From positions 28,458 through 92,457 of the forward strand of contig JAOHSH010000001.1 in NCBI GenBank assembly GCA_028122555.1: 64,000 bases of DNA. Reading direction: 5' to 3'. Under the pieces are notes generated by a model. It searched no databases. It was given only the letters and a program-made list of their open reading frames with translations, and was not told the DNA's origin. Below are positions 52,137 through 62,933 of the stretch, in pieces. The stretch comes from Methylophilaceae bacterium. GTDB taxonomy: Bacteria > Pseudomonadota > Gammaproteobacteria > Burkholderiales > Methylophilaceae. The stretch's first letter is position 1. Each line of letters opens with the position of its first letter. The translations under genes and the position numbers were made by a program.

Positions 52137-52934
52137 TTACAGAAAATAATAAATAGTGATAAGTCCAACAATAATTCTATACCAACCAAACCCAATAAAT
52201 GTATTATGAGCTACGAATTGAATAAAAATTTTAATAATCAAATATGAACTAAAAAATGCAGTTATGAAACCCACAGCAAATATTGGTAAATCATTTTTAC
52301 TTAAAATATTAATATTTGTTGCTAAATCAAAAATAGAAGCAGCAAAAATAATAGGAATAGCTAAAAAGAATGAAAATTCTGTAGCAGTCTTCCTATCCAA
52401 ACCAGCTATGAGCCCACCCATTATTGTTGAAGCTGCTCTTGATACTCCTGGAATTAGAGCAAAACATTGAGCTAGTCCAATCATAAGAGATTGTCGTTTA
52501 CTTATTTTATCAATATTAGTTTTAGATCTAATTGATAATTTCTTTTCGATAATTATCATAATTATTCCACCAATCACTAAAGCAATTCCAACTACTACAG
52601 GAGAAAATAAATAAAGCTTAATAAAGCTATGGAAAAAAAATCCTAAAATTGCTGCAGGAATAAAAGCAATTACTAGATTAGTAAAAAAATTTTGGGCAAT
52701 TTTATCTGTTCTAATACCAATGAATGTAGATAACAGCTTTTTTCTATATTCAACCATTACTGCAAAAATTGCTCCAAGTTGAATAAAAATTTCAAAAACT
52801 TTACTTGAAGGGCTTTTATAACCTAAAAGTTCAGCACCAATTATCAGGTGGCCAGTAGAGCTTACTGGAAGAAATTCTGTTACCCCCTCTACAATACCTA
52901 ATAAAAAAGCAACCCATAAAATATAAAAATCCAT
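52137..52934 (-). CDS. uppP: Undecaprenyl-diphosphate phosphatase
   Basis: 265 residues, BacA family, eight membrane helices. VEGVTEFLPVSSTGHLI carries the catalytic Glu and Ser motif, and LIPGVSRAASTIMGGL the Arg and Ser motif. It dephosphorylates undecaprenyl diphosphate so the lipid carrier for wall and LPS synthesis is recycled. Seven bases after thiC, so it may share the thiC transcript in part. Confidence 0.96.
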   Translation of the reverse strand: MDFYILWVAFLLGIVEGVTEFLPVSSTGHLIIGAELLGYKSPSSKVFEIFIQLGAIFAVMVEYRKKLLSTFIGIRTDKIAQNFFTNLVIAFIPAAILGFFFHSFIKLYLFSPVVVGIALVIGGIIMIIIEKKLSIRSKTNIDKISKRQSLMIGLAQCFALIPGVSRAASTIMGGLIAGLDRKTATEFSFFLAIPIIFAASIFDLATNINILSKNDLPIFAVGFITAFFSSYLIIKIFIQFVAHNTFIGFGWYRIIVGLITIYYFL

Positions 52935-52941
52935 TTTCTAA

Positions 52942-54837
<1,896 letters not shown>

Positions 54838-54840
54838 TTA

Positions 54841-54880
54841 GAGCTCCTATTTGAACGTAAGGAGCATATTAAAATGCTTT
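54841..54880 (-). promoter_or_regulatory. Expression platform of the thiC riboswitch (Shine-Dalgarno sequestering switch)
   Basis: On the minus strand GCTCCT (plus 54860-54865) pairs perfectly with AGGAGC (54843-54848), which is the thiC Shine-Dalgarno. The competing pairing AGCAT (54874-54878) with ATGCT (54863-54867) uses the same bases. AGCA also closes the P1 stem of the aptamer. So TPP binding should free ATGCTCC to block the ribosome site. No T-run follows, so control looks translational. Confidence 0.7.
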
Positions 54881-54960
54881 CCCTACGGCGGTATTAACCA
54901 CATCAGGTTCGAAGGGTATTTCTCACTATTATTTTTTTTCTTTAATAGACCCCTAGCAGT
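54875..54960 (-). ncRNA. TPP riboswitch (THI element) upstream of thiC
   Basis: On the minus strand the core appears in order: TAGGGGTC, an AT-rich variable stem (CTATTA with TAATAG), then TGAGAAATACCC, TTCGAACCTGAT and ACCGCCGTAGGGAA, all near-consensus for the thiamine pyrophosphate aptamer. P1 can be formed by TGCT (54955-54958) and AGCA (54875-54878). It lies about 40 bases upstream of the thiC start and so senses the pathway's end product. Confidence 0.95.
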
Positions 54961-54962
54961 AG

Positions 54963-55145
54963 CTTTATAGATTATTCGAATATGTACAAATGTGCAAGCA
55001 TAGATGTATCTATATTAAATAAATATTAATAATTAGTTTGCCCCTCTAATATATAATTAAATTATGAAGACGAACCTTATTAATAATATTAACTCCAACA
55101 AACTTCAAAAAAAATCTTTATTAAATAAATATATATTTAATTTCA
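54963..55145. other. Divergent gap between thiC riboswitch and tolC
   Basis: 183 bases, strongly AT-rich. It must hold the thiC promoter (leftward) and the tolC promoter (rightward). I see no convincing -35/-10 pair, hairpin or RNA gene. A 32-codon frame (55064-55162) has no Shine-Dalgarno and overlaps tolC; I do not call it. Confidence 0.6.
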
Positions 55146-56549
55146 ATGAAAATTATTTTTAATGTAAAAATTATATTACAGCCCTTTCTTTTAGCTTTCT
55201 GTTTTATTATCGGGCTATCTAGTCCAATTCTTCATGGTCAAGAGAGAGCAGATTTACTATCGCTTTATGAAGAAGCATTAAGAAATGACTCTTTATTATC
55301 TTCTGCAAGATTTCAGAATGAAGCAACTAGAGAATTAATTAAGCAAGGAAAATCTTTATTCCTACCGAGTATTTCCATGAGTGCAAGTTTTGACAAACAG
55401 GATAAAGAAAGAAAGTTTTTAACCTCATCTCTTCCAAGTAATGATTTATTATCTGGTAAAAAAACAAATTATGATTCATATGATTATGGTGTTACTGTTA
55501 AACAGCCCTTATTTAACTATTCTGCATATGCTCAATACAAAAAAATCTTAACTCAAATAAATCTTTCAGATAAACAACTTATTAAAACTCAACAAGATTT
55601 AATTTTTCGAATTTCAAAAGCTTATTTTGAGACATTATTAGCAAAAGACCAGGTAGATCTTTTTCAATATCAAAGAGCCTCTATTAAAGAACAATTATTA
55701 AAAGCTGAAGCACAGTTTGAAGCTGGTTTAATTTCAATTACAGATATAAATGAAGCAAAAACAAAAATAGCCCTTATAAAAGCTCAACAGATAAGTGCTA
55801 TACAAAAATTAAAAATAAAAAAGAGAGAAATTCAAGTAGTCACAGGCAAACTGCCTGGTAAGCTTACTCCATTAAATCCTATTATTACGTTCACAAAAAT
55901 GGATAACTTAGCAGACGATTGGATTTTAATAGCTGAAGAAAATAATCTAGAACTTCAAATAAAAAAAGATGAAATCAAAATTGCATCTCGAGAAATTGAT
56001 GCTAGACGTTCAGATCATTACCCAACTGTAGACGCTATTGCCTCTAGATCAAGAAATTGGGATAAAGGGGGCTATCCTTATGGCGCGACTGAAAATGAAG
56101 GGGTAAGAAGTTATTCTGATGCCATTGGAATTGAAATTAGTATTCCAATTTTTTCAGGTGGAATGACAAGTTCAAGAGTTACAGAAGCAGTTTTACTTAA
56201 AAGTAAACTAGAACAGGATGTAGAATATCTCAGAAGAGGGGTTGAACTTAAAGTGAGAGACTATTATTTAAGCTTACAAACTAATTTTTCTGAAATATCA
56301 GCTTATCAACAAGCTATGAAAGCAGCAACACTTCAATTAGAATCAACAAAATTAGGCTTCCAAGAAGGCTTAAGAAATAGTGTCGAAGTCTTAGATTCTC
56401 AACAAATATTATTCAATGCCAAATTGAATATATTGGAATCACGCTATAATTACATAATGAATTATATAAATTTAAAATTATCAGTTGGAATGTTATCAAT
56501 TGAAGATTTAAACGAAATTAATCAATACTTAATGGTTAACCAAGAATGA
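55146..56549 (+). CDS. tolC: TolC family outer-membrane efflux channel
   Basis: 467 residues. Signal peptide up to about residue 31 (GLSSPILHGQ), then two repeats of the TolC helical hairpin fold; LLSLYEEALRNDSLLSSARF starts the first and LELQIKKDEIKIASREIDAR the second. Amphipathic helices with Ala and Gln at heptad positions span 150-220 and 350-430; the C-terminus has the ISAYQQAMKAATLQLESTKL helix. It forms the outer-membrane duct for type I secretion or RND/MFS efflux. No pump gene adjoins it. Overlaps the isochorismatase gene by four bases. A tolC-waaA neighbourhood is common in betaproteobacteria. Confidence 0.92.
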   Translation: MKIIFNVKIILQPFLLAFCFIIGLSSPILHGQERADLLSLYEEALRNDSLLSSARFQNEATRELIKQGKSLFLPSISMSASFDKQDKERKFLTSSLPSNDLLSGKKTNYDSYDYGVTVKQPLFNYSAYAQYKKILTQINLSDKQLIKTQQDLIFRISKAYFETLLAKDQVDLFQYQRASIKEQLLKAEAQFEAGLISITDINEAKTKIALIKAQQISAIQKLKIKKREIQVVTGKLPGKLTPLNPIITFTKMDNLADDWILIAEENNLELQIKKDEIKIASREIDARRSDHYPTVDAIASRSRNWDKGGYPYGATENEGVRSYSDAIGIEISIPIFSGGMTSSRVTEAVLLKSKLEQDVEYLRRGVELKVRDYYLSLQTNFSEISAYQQAMKAATLQLESTKLGFQEGLRNSVEVLDSQQILFNAKLNILESRYNYIMNYINLKLSVGMLSIEDLNEINQYLMVNQE

Positions 56550-57100
56550 TTGCACTTTCAGAAAAAAGCCAATTAGTCATAATCGATATGCAGGAAAAAT
56601 TATCAATAGTGATGCCTAAAGAAGTTATTAACAAAATTATTAAACGCTCTGAATTACTAATAACTGTAGCCAATGAATTAGGCGTTCCACAAATTTGTAC
56701 AGAACAATATCCTAAAGGATTAGGACCTACATTAAGTAAAATGATCCCCTTCTTATCTGAAGCAAAATTTGTTGAGAAAAATGTTTTTGCATGTACTGAA
56801 GAACCCATTTTTCTTAGGTACTTAATAAAAACTCGTCCTCAAATATTTTTATTGGGTATGGAGACTCATATATGTGTGTTACAAACGGCTATAGGTCTTA
56901 TTAATTCAGGTAAAGATGTTTTTATTATTGAAGATGCGGTAGTTTCAAGAAATATTCAAAATAAACAAAATGCTCTTCAAAGACTTCGTGAAGCAGGATG
57001 TTTCATCACTAATACAGAATCAGTTGTATTTGAATGGATGAAAACATCTGAACATGAGGCTTTTAAGAAAATTGCGCCATTAATCAAAGATATTGATTAA
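56546..57100 (+). CDS. Isochorismatase-family hydrolase
   Basis: 184 residues. The cysteine-hydrolase triad is visible: Asp14 in VIIDMQEKL, Lys in VEKNVFACTE and Cys in GMETHICVLQTA. The family includes isochorismatases, nicotinamidases and YcaC-like proteins; the lack of a nicotinamidase metal site (D-x-H-x2-H) argues against PncA. Substrate not known. Coupled to tolC by ATGA; ends 17 bases inside waaA on the other strand. Confidence 0.87.
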   Translation: MIALSEKSQLVIIDMQEKLSIVMPKEVINKIIKRSELLITVANELGVPQICTEQYPKGLGPTLSKMIPFLSEAKFVEKNVFACTEEPIFLRYLIKTRPQIFLLGMETHICVLQTAIGLINSGKDVFIIEDAVVSRNIQNKQNALQRLREAGCFITNTESVVFEWMKTSEHEAFKKIAPLIKDID

Positions 57101-58349
57101 TTAATCTAACAACCTTCTCTGTACTTCCAGATGATTTTTTTAAATATTCTCGGGCATTACTAAGTATGTCTTGGTTAATTTTTTTCTCAACTAATAAACT
57201 TTTTATAATTTGCTCCAATTCTTCAATATCTTGAAAACTAAATATTGCTTTACTTTTTATAGCATCATTTACCAAATCTTTAAAATTATAAATGGAGGGG
57301 CCAACTGCAGTTTGTATATTTAAACTCATAGGTTCAATAGGATTTTGTCCACCATAATCTAAAATACTTCCTCCCATAACGGCTAAACTTGCTATCCCGT
57401 AGATTTCATACAAGTCACCCATTGTGTCTACCAAAATATATTTTGGAGCTTTATTTAACCTAGCTAATTTGCTCTTTTTTATAATTTTTAGATTCTGTGC
57501 CTGAAAAATTTTCTCTACTTCAATAAATCTTTCTGGATGTCTAGGAGCTATTACCAAAATTAGGTCTTTATGATTTATTTTTTTTACAAGTTCTAAAAGA
57601 ATTTTCTCTTCTCCGGGCCTTGTACTTCCTGCTACTAGAACGAATTGATTAGTTATTCTTAATTTCTTTCTTAATTGATTAATTTTCTCTCGATTACCTT
57701 TAGGAGGCCTAGATTCAAATTTAATATTACCCATTATCTGCAAATTAGCATCAGTAAGTTGCGTGAAATTATCTAAATCTTGTTTAGATCTAACAAATAT
57801 TGCGTTAAATTGTGACAATCTGTTATTTGTAAATTTTCTAAAAGGTAAATATTTGTTTAAAGATCGTTTTGATAGGCGTGCATTAATCAAATGTAATGGA
57901 ACTTGATGTAATCTGCATTGATTTATTAAATTAAACCACAGCTCTGTTTCAAGAATTAAACCTATTTTAGGTTGAAAATAAGATAAAAATCTTTTACCAG
58001 CTCCACTAGTATCATAAGGGAGGTAAGTTCTATGAATTCTTGGGCTATTAGGTAATTTAGTATTTCTTCCTGTTAATGTGCCATGACTAATAAGGAAATA
58101 TGTTTTAGGGTGCTTTTTTAATAAAATCTGAATAAGATTAAAGACAGCTTTAGTTTCACCAACAGAGACACAATGAAGCCAAACTGTTTGTCTAGATTTC
58201 CATAAAGATCTTTTATCTTTTGAATATATAGCAAAATGTTCATTGAAATATTTCAATTGATTAAAATTTAATAAGCCACGATAAAAAAGTTTTACCAAAG
58301 CAAAAGGGATTAGGCAAATAATAATAATTTCATAAATAAATGAATACAT
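57084..58349 (-). CDS. waaA: 3-deoxy-D-manno-octulosonic acid transferase
   Basis: 421 residues. It adds Kdo to lipid A precursor at the inner membrane. N-terminal membrane anchor (1-22), WLHCVSVGETKAV with the catalytic Glu, LILETELWFNLI, VAGSTRPGEE, APRHPERF and the GGSILDYGGQNPIEP nucleotide-sugar motif in the GT-B fold. Faces nrdJ across a 248-base divergent gap. Needed for LPS, in line with lptM and ugd elsewhere here. Confidence 0.96.
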   Translation of the reverse strand: MYSFIYEIIIICLIPFALVKLFYRGLLNFNQLKYFNEHFAIYSKDKRSLWKSRQTVWLHCVSVGETKAVFNLIQILLKKHPKTYFLISHGTLTGRNTKLPNSPRIHRTYLPYDTSGAGKRFLSYFQPKIGLILETELWFNLINQCRLHQVPLHLINARLSKRSLNKYLPFRKFTNNRLSQFNAIFVRSKQDLDNFTQLTDANLQIMGNIKFESRPPKGNREKINQLRKKLRITNQFVLVAGSTRPGEEKILLELVKKINHKDLILVIAPRHPERFIEVEKIFQAQNLKIIKKSKLARLNKAPKYILVDTMGDLYEIYGIASLAVMGGSILDYGGQNPIEPMSLNIQTAVGPSIYNFKDLVNDAIKSKAIFSFQDIEELEQIIKSLLVEKKINQDILSNAREYLKKSSGSTEKVVRLINQYL

Positions 58350-58478
58350 TTTGTAATTTTCTCACAATGTGAAATTTATTTATATTTTTTATTTTCACTA
58401 AATAATTGCTTTTAAAAGGCTTCTAGAAAGTTTGTACAAAATTAGTACAAAAAATTACCATATTTATCAAAATAACTC

Positions 58479-58506
58479 TTGACCAAACACCATCAGATGT
58501 TAAAAT
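58479..58506 (+). promoter_or_regulatory. Candidate sigma-70 promoter of the nrdJ operon
   Basis: TTGACC (58479-58484), 16 bases, TAAAAT (58501-58506). Good match to both hexamers. The start would be near 58513, leaving an 85-base leader before nrdJ. Box 1 of the NrdR pair fills the spacer and overlaps the -10. Confidence 0.6.
58487..58502 (+). promoter_or_regulatory. NrdR-like box 1
   Basis: ACACCATCAGATGTTA matches the NrdR box consensus acaCwAtATaTwGtgt at about 9 of 16 positions, with intact ACAC and TGT ends. It is 31 bases from box 2, start to start, the usual spacing for a NrdR pair. Confidence 0.45.
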
Positions 58507-58517
58507 TTTTTTCATTG

Positions 58518-58533
58518 GCACAATATGTTGTGG
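58518..58533 (+). promoter_or_regulatory. NrdR-like box 2
   Basis: GCACAATATGTTGTGG matches the NrdR consensus at about 13 of 16 positions, with a perfect CACAA/TTGTG inverted repeat. It lies just after the predicted start point, where NrdR bound to dATP/ATP would repress. Confidence 0.6.
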
Positions 58534-58597
58534 TTTTATTTTAAAGCTTTTTTTTGGTAAATAATGCTCAAAATAGCAATAAATATAGGGGAAATTC

Positions 58598-60760
58598 ATG
58601 CTCAAGGCAGTTCCATCAGAGTCTACTCAAGAAGAATCTGAAGAAATAAATATACCTTTTCAATCTGTCTCAGAAGATATTTGGGATAAAAAATATAGGC
58701 TAAAATCAAAAAAAGGTGACTTTGTTGACAAAGATATAAACGAGACTTATGGAAGAGTAGCTAAAGCTTTAGCAGATGTAGAAAAACCTGAAAAAAGAGA
58801 ATTGTGGCACAAAGAATTTTTATGGGCCTTACAGAATGGTGCAATTCCTGCTGGAAGAATAACTTCAAATGCAGGCGCGCTAGAACATAAACCAGCAACA
58901 AGCACAATTAATTGTACTGTATCTGGAATAATTGAAGATAGCATGACAGATATTTTAGATAAAGTTCATGAAGCAGGACTAACATTAAAGGCAGGTTGTG
59001 GAATTGGATATGAATACTCTACTTTAAGGCCAAAAGGAGCTTTTGTAGCTGGAGCAGGGGCTTATACGAGTGGCCCTCTTTCATTTATGGATATATATGA
59101 TCGTATGTGCTTCACTGTATCTAGTGCCGGGGGACGACGAGGAGCTCAAATGGCAACATTTGATATAGCACATCCTGATGTCACTGATTTTATTAAAGCA
59201 AAAAGGGAAGATGGTCGTCTTAGACAATTCAATTTATCCTGTTTAATTACAAAAGATTTCATGGAAGCAGTTAAGTCAAATTCAGACTGGCAACTTGCTT
59301 TTCCAGTAACAGAAAAAGAAGCTAAAGAAGATGAATTAGATTTAACAGATAGCAAAAAAGTGGTATGGAAAGACTGGCCTGTGAAAGGAAGATATTTAAC
59401 TCAAAAGAAAGGTCCTGATGCAGGAAAAGTTGCTTGTCGTGTTTACAAAACCATTAAAGCTCAACGTGTTTGGGATATCATCATGTCTTCTACTTATGAT
59501 TATGCCGAGCCAGGATTTATTCTTGTTGATCGTGTTAACGAAATGAATAATAATTGGTTTTGTGAAAATATAAGAGCTACAAATCCCTGCGGTGAACAGC
59601 CTTTACCTCCATATGGCGCATGTCTTTTAGGATCAATTAATTTAACTAAATTCGTGAAACATCCATTTAGTGATGAAGCATATTTTGACTGGGATAAATA
59701 TAAAAAAGTAGTAAGTACTTTTACTAGGATGCTTGATAATGTTGTAGAAGTAAATGGATTACCTCTTGGAAAACAAAGAGATGAAATTGCTAGAAAGAGA
59801 CGACATGGCATGGGATATCTAGGCTTAGGATCTTCTCTGAGTATGATGAAAATGGTTTATGGAGATAGTGATTCAATAAAATTTACAGAAGAAGTAACAA
59901 AGGTTTTAGCTCAGGTAGGTTGGGAAGTTGGAATTGAATTAGCAAAAGAAAAAGGTCCAGCTCCAATAATGGATGAAGACTTTGAAGTTAATGCCGAGAT
60001 GTTAGTAATGCGCCCTGAAATGAAAAAAGATGGGTATAAGATTGGTAGCAAAGTGAAGGGTAAAGTACTTTTAGGTAAATATAGCCGCTATATGCAACAA
60101 TTTCCAAAAAAACTTCAAGATCAGATTGCAGCCTCTGGAATTCGATTTACACATCATAGTTCAATTGCTCCAACTGGAACTATCTCTCTTTCACTTGCAA
60201 ATAATGCAAGTAATGGTATTGAGCCATCTTTTGCACACCACTATAGCCGAAACGTAATTAGGGAAGGAAAAAAAAGTAAAGAGAAAGTAGATGTGTTTTC
60301 TTTTGAGCTTTTAGCATACCGTCATCTTATAAATCAAAAAGCTATGCCATTTTCAGAGAAAGAAGGTGAAGTTTTACCAGAATATTTTATTGATTCATCT
60401 ACAATTAAAGCAAAAGCTCATGTTGATATACAAGCAGCTTCTCAAAAATGGATTGATAGCTCAATTTCCAAAACAATAAATGTACCTACTGACTACGATT
60501 ACGAAGATTTTAAAAATATATACTTGTATGCATATGAAAAGGGGCTAAAAGGCTGCACAACTTTTAGATTTAATCCTGAAGCATTCCAAGGCGTTTTAGT
60601 AACTGAAAAAGATTTAGAAGAAACAACATATCAATTTACTTTAGACGATGGTGCAACAATTGAAGCAAAAGGAAATGAAGAAATTGAATATGATGGAGAG
60701 ATGCATTCAGCAGCAAACTTGTATGATGCTTTGAAAGAAGGCTACTACGGAAAATTCTAA
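58598..60760 (+). CDS. nrdJ: Class II (B12-dependent) ribonucleotide reductase, large part
   Basis: 720 residues. It reduces ribonucleotides using adenosylcobalamin to make the thiyl radical, with no oxygen need. NPCGEQPLPPYGACLLGSIN holds the Asn-Cys-Glu active site, STINCTVSG the first redox Cys, and TGTISLSLANNASNGIEPSF the phosphate region. The usual C-terminal swinging cysteines are not here; they are in the next gene, so the enzyme is split as NrdJa-NrdJb, as in Pseudomonas. Behind tandem NrdR boxes. The organism therefore depends on B12 unless another reductase exists. Confidence 0.95.
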   Translation: MLKAVPSESTQEESEEINIPFQSVSEDIWDKKYRLKSKKGDFVDKDINETYGRVAKALADVEKPEKRELWHKEFLWALQNGAIPAGRITSNAGALEHKPATSTINCTVSGIIEDSMTDILDKVHEAGLTLKAGCGIGYEYSTLRPKGAFVAGAGAYTSGPLSFMDIYDRMCFTVSSAGGRRGAQMATFDIAHPDVTDFIKAKREDGRLRQFNLSCLITKDFMEAVKSNSDWQLAFPVTEKEAKEDELDLTDSKKVVWKDWPVKGRYLTQKKGPDAGKVACRVYKTIKAQRVWDIIMSSTYDYAEPGFILVDRVNEMNNNWFCENIRATNPCGEQPLPPYGACLLGSINLTKFVKHPFSDEAYFDWDKYKKVVSTFTRMLDNVVEVNGLPLGKQRDEIARKRRHGMGYLGLGSSLSMMKMVYGDSDSIKFTEEVTKVLAQVGWEVGIELAKEKGPAPIMDEDFEVNAEMLVMRPEMKKDGYKIGSKVKGKVLLGKYSRYMQQFPKKLQDQIAASGIRFTHHSSIAPTGTISLSLANNASNGIEPSFAHHYSRNVIREGKKSKEKVDVFSFELLAYRHLINQKAMPFSEKEGEVLPEYFIDSSTIKAKAHVDIQAASQKWIDSSISKTINVPTDYDYEDFKNIYLYAYEKGLKGCTTFRFNPEAFQGVLVTEKDLEETTYQFTLDDGATIEAKGNEEIEYDGEMHSAANLYDALKEGYYGKF

Positions 60761-60772
60761 GGATTAATTAAA

Positions 60773-61450
60773 ATGGCATTAAAAATTGACAAAAAAATTG
60801 TAGCTTATACTGTTATTGATAAAGATTCAGAAGTAGAAGAAAAAGTAGAGCCAGCGGAAATATTCCAACTAGGGGATCCATTAAGTAGACCAGATCAAAT
60901 TACTGGGTCAACTTATAAAGTTAAAACTCCTGTAACTGAGCATGCGCTTTATATTACTATCAATGATGTTTTAATGAATGAAGGTACTGAACAAGAGCAC
61001 CGAAGACCATTTGAAATATTTGTTAATTCTAAAAATATGGAGCATTTTCAATGGATAGTTGCTCTAACAAGAGTCATGTCTGCGGTTTTTAGAAAAGGTG
61101 GGGATATAACTTTTCTAGTTGAAGAATTAGAAAGTGTATTCGACCCAAATGGTGGCTACTATAAAAAAGGTGGCAGATATGTTCCAAGTTTAGTAGCTGA
61201 ATTAGGTCAAGTTGTTGAACAACATTTAATTAATATTGGTATGTTAAAACAACAAGTACCAGATAAACACCAACAAAATTTAATTAATGAAAAAAAAGCA
61301 AACTTTATTAAAGAAAATCCAGATGAAATAGATTCAGATACTGGATTTCCTAATAGTTCACAATTATGTAAAAAGTGTAATGTTAAAGCCGCCATCATGA
61401 TGGACGGTTGTTTGACTTGCTTAAACTGCGGCGAAAGTAAATGTGGTTAG
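60773..61450 (+). CDS. nrdJb: Class II ribonucleotide reductase, C-terminal subunit NrdJb
   Basis: 225 residues. TSCPD-like domain (EHALYITINDVLMNEGTEQE, with IVALTRVMSAVFRKGGD) and a C-terminal cysteine-rich tail CKKCNVKAAIM followed by CLTCLNCGESKCG. The tail provides the zinc ribbon and the redox-active Cys pair that re-reduces NrdJa. It starts 12 bases after nrdJ and is transcribed with it. By itself it is not a reductase. Confidence 0.9.
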   Translation: MALKIDKKIVAYTVIDKDSEVEEKVEPAEIFQLGDPLSRPDQITGSTYKVKTPVTEHALYITINDVLMNEGTEQEHRRPFEIFVNSKNMEHFQWIVALTRVMSAVFRKGGDITFLVEELESVFDPNGGYYKKGGRYVPSLVAELGQVVEQHLINIGMLKQQVPDKHQQNLINEKKANFIKENPDEIDSDTGFPNSSQLCKKCNVKAAIMMDGCLTCLNCGESKCG

Positions 61451-61517
61451 TTTAATATGAACTAAGGTGGTAATTTAGACTCTATTACTCCAATTCTAAT
61501 TAAAGCTAATAGGTCAT

Positions 61518-62507
61518 ATGAAAAAAATTTTATTTCTTCTTTTATTCTTTTCTTTAAGTTTAACTGCAACTCCTTCCCCAGAATTATTATTTCAATTAAA
61601 TAGATCGGTGGTTAAAGTCAACGTATCAAATAAAGAAGGTAATCATGGTGTTGGTTCTGGTGTCGTAGTTAAGAAAGATCATATTGTAACCAATTGTCAT
61701 GTTATTGCCGATGCTCAAGGAATCAATGTTAACAAATATGGTAAGAGTTATATTCCACATGCAATAATTGCAGATTGGAAAAATGATGTATGTATTTTAA
61801 AATTTAAATACCTAGAACTTGATCCAGTTAAACTTTCTTCAAACGAATCTTTAGAATATGAAACAAAAGTTTTTGGTAAAAGTTACGGTGGTAATACAGT
61901 TAAACCTCATACATCATTTGGTCGCGTAAAAGGCATTCATCAACTAAACGATTTTAAAGTAATTCAATCATCAGCTTGGTTTGCTATGGGAGCTAGTGGT
62001 GGAGGACTTTTTAACTATAAAGGTGAGTTATTAGCTATAACAACTTTTAAAACTGCTGGAAATACAGCTTTTTATTATAGTATGCCAGTTGAGATTGTAA
62101 AAAAAATACTAGCTGACGGTAAAGAATCTTCTGTTACAAAGCAACCAGAATTACCTTTCTGGGACGCACCAAGTAAAGAGCAGCCCTATTTTATGCAAGT
62201 TATAGGGCCTATAAAAACAAAATCATGGGGGATACTTAAAAAAATTACTTCGGAATGGATACAAGAGTTGCCTAAAGAAATTGAAGCACAATATCATCAT
62301 GCCTTAGCATTATATCAATTAGGAGAGTTAGTTTCTGCCAAGAATATATTAAAAAAAGTAATCAAAGAAAATAATAAACATGCCTTAGCTTATCTTTACT
62401 TGTATAAAATATCTATCAAAGAAAATCAAAAAGACGATGAAAGTTATTATAAGACTAGAGTATTAGAACTAGATAACTCGTTAATTGATCAAAAAAATGA
62501 AACTTAA
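61518..62507 (+). CDS. Periplasmic trypsin-like serine protease with TPR-like tail
   Basis: 329 residues. Signal peptide (1-17, ends TATP), then a S1C protease core: His in TNCHVIA, Asp in WKNDVCILKF, Ser in GASGGGLF. No PDZ domain; instead residues about 250-320 are helical repeats (HALALYQLGELVSAKNILKK), TPR-like. It resembles stand-alone DegP-like proteases. It overlaps the next lipoprotein gene by 11 bases. Function may be envelope quality control. Confidence 0.83.
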   Translation: MKKILFLLLFFSLSLTATPSPELLFQLNRSVVKVNVSNKEGNHGVGSGVVVKKDHIVTNCHVIADAQGINVNKYGKSYIPHAIIADWKNDVCILKFKYLELDPVKLSSNESLEYETKVFGKSYGGNTVKPHTSFGRVKGIHQLNDFKVIQSSAWFAMGASGGGLFNYKGELLAITTFKTAGNTAFYYSMPVEIVKKILADGKESSVTKQPELPFWDAPSKEQPYFMQVIGPIKTKSWGILKKITSEWIQELPKEIEAQYHHALALYQLGELVSAKNILKKVIKENNKHALAYLYLYKISIKENQKDDESYYKTRVLELDNSLIDQKNET

Positions 62508-62868
62508 ATTCTGTTTATTATTTTTAATTGGAAGCCTTTCCGCATGTTCTTTTGATAAAGTACCAAAAATTGGTAACTTATCTAAAATATTTTCCGAAGA
62601 AAGTGAAGAAAAATCTATTCGCCCTGAAAATTCTGTTGAATATAATTGTGAGAAGAAAAAAACATTTTTCTTAATATATTTAAATGAAAAAAAATCTGTT
62701 TGGATTATTTTCCCGAACCGAGAATTTAAACTAAATCAAGTAGATGAATCTATAAGTAAATATACTAATGATATTACTACCTTAGAAATATCTGCTGAAA
62801 AAACTCAAATTAAAAATGAAAAAGAAGTTTTATACAAAGAATGTGTAGAAAAAAAAGATGCTGAATAA
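62497..62868 (+). CDS. Small lipoprotein, possibly MliC-like
   Basis: 123 residues from ATG 62497 (a TTG four codons earlier is less likely). Lipoprotein signal with lipobox LSAC. Mature part has VEYNCEKKKTFFLIYLNEKK and a C-terminal YKEC, a Cys pair and strand order somewhat like the membrane-bound lysozyme inhibitor MliC, but the match is weak. Overlaps the protease gene, so the two are probably co-expressed in the envelope. Confidence 0.65.
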   Translation: MKLKFCLLFLIGSLSACSFDKVPKIGNLSKIFSEESEEKSIRPENSVEYNCEKKKTFFLIYLNEKKSVWIIFPNREFKLNQVDESISKYTNDITTLEISAEKTQIKNEKEVLYKECVEKKDAE

Positions 62869-62933
62869 AGTTGATTCATTGATTAAGTTGGAGTAAATTT
62901 ATATTAAGCATTAACCAAACCATTAGGAGTGGT

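Noticed and set aside
55064-55162. 32-codon frame upstream of tolC
   Set aside because: No Shine-Dalgarno, low-complexity Asn/Lys content, and it overlaps the tolC start.
58434-58450. GTACAA direct repeat in the waaA-nrdJ gap
   Set aside because: Two 6-base copies 11 bases apart are easily chance in AT-rich DNA; no promoter element lies in register.
61447-61465. Possible terminator after nrdJb (TTAGTT/AACTAA)
   Set aside because: Six-bp AT stem with no T-run after it; too weak to call.
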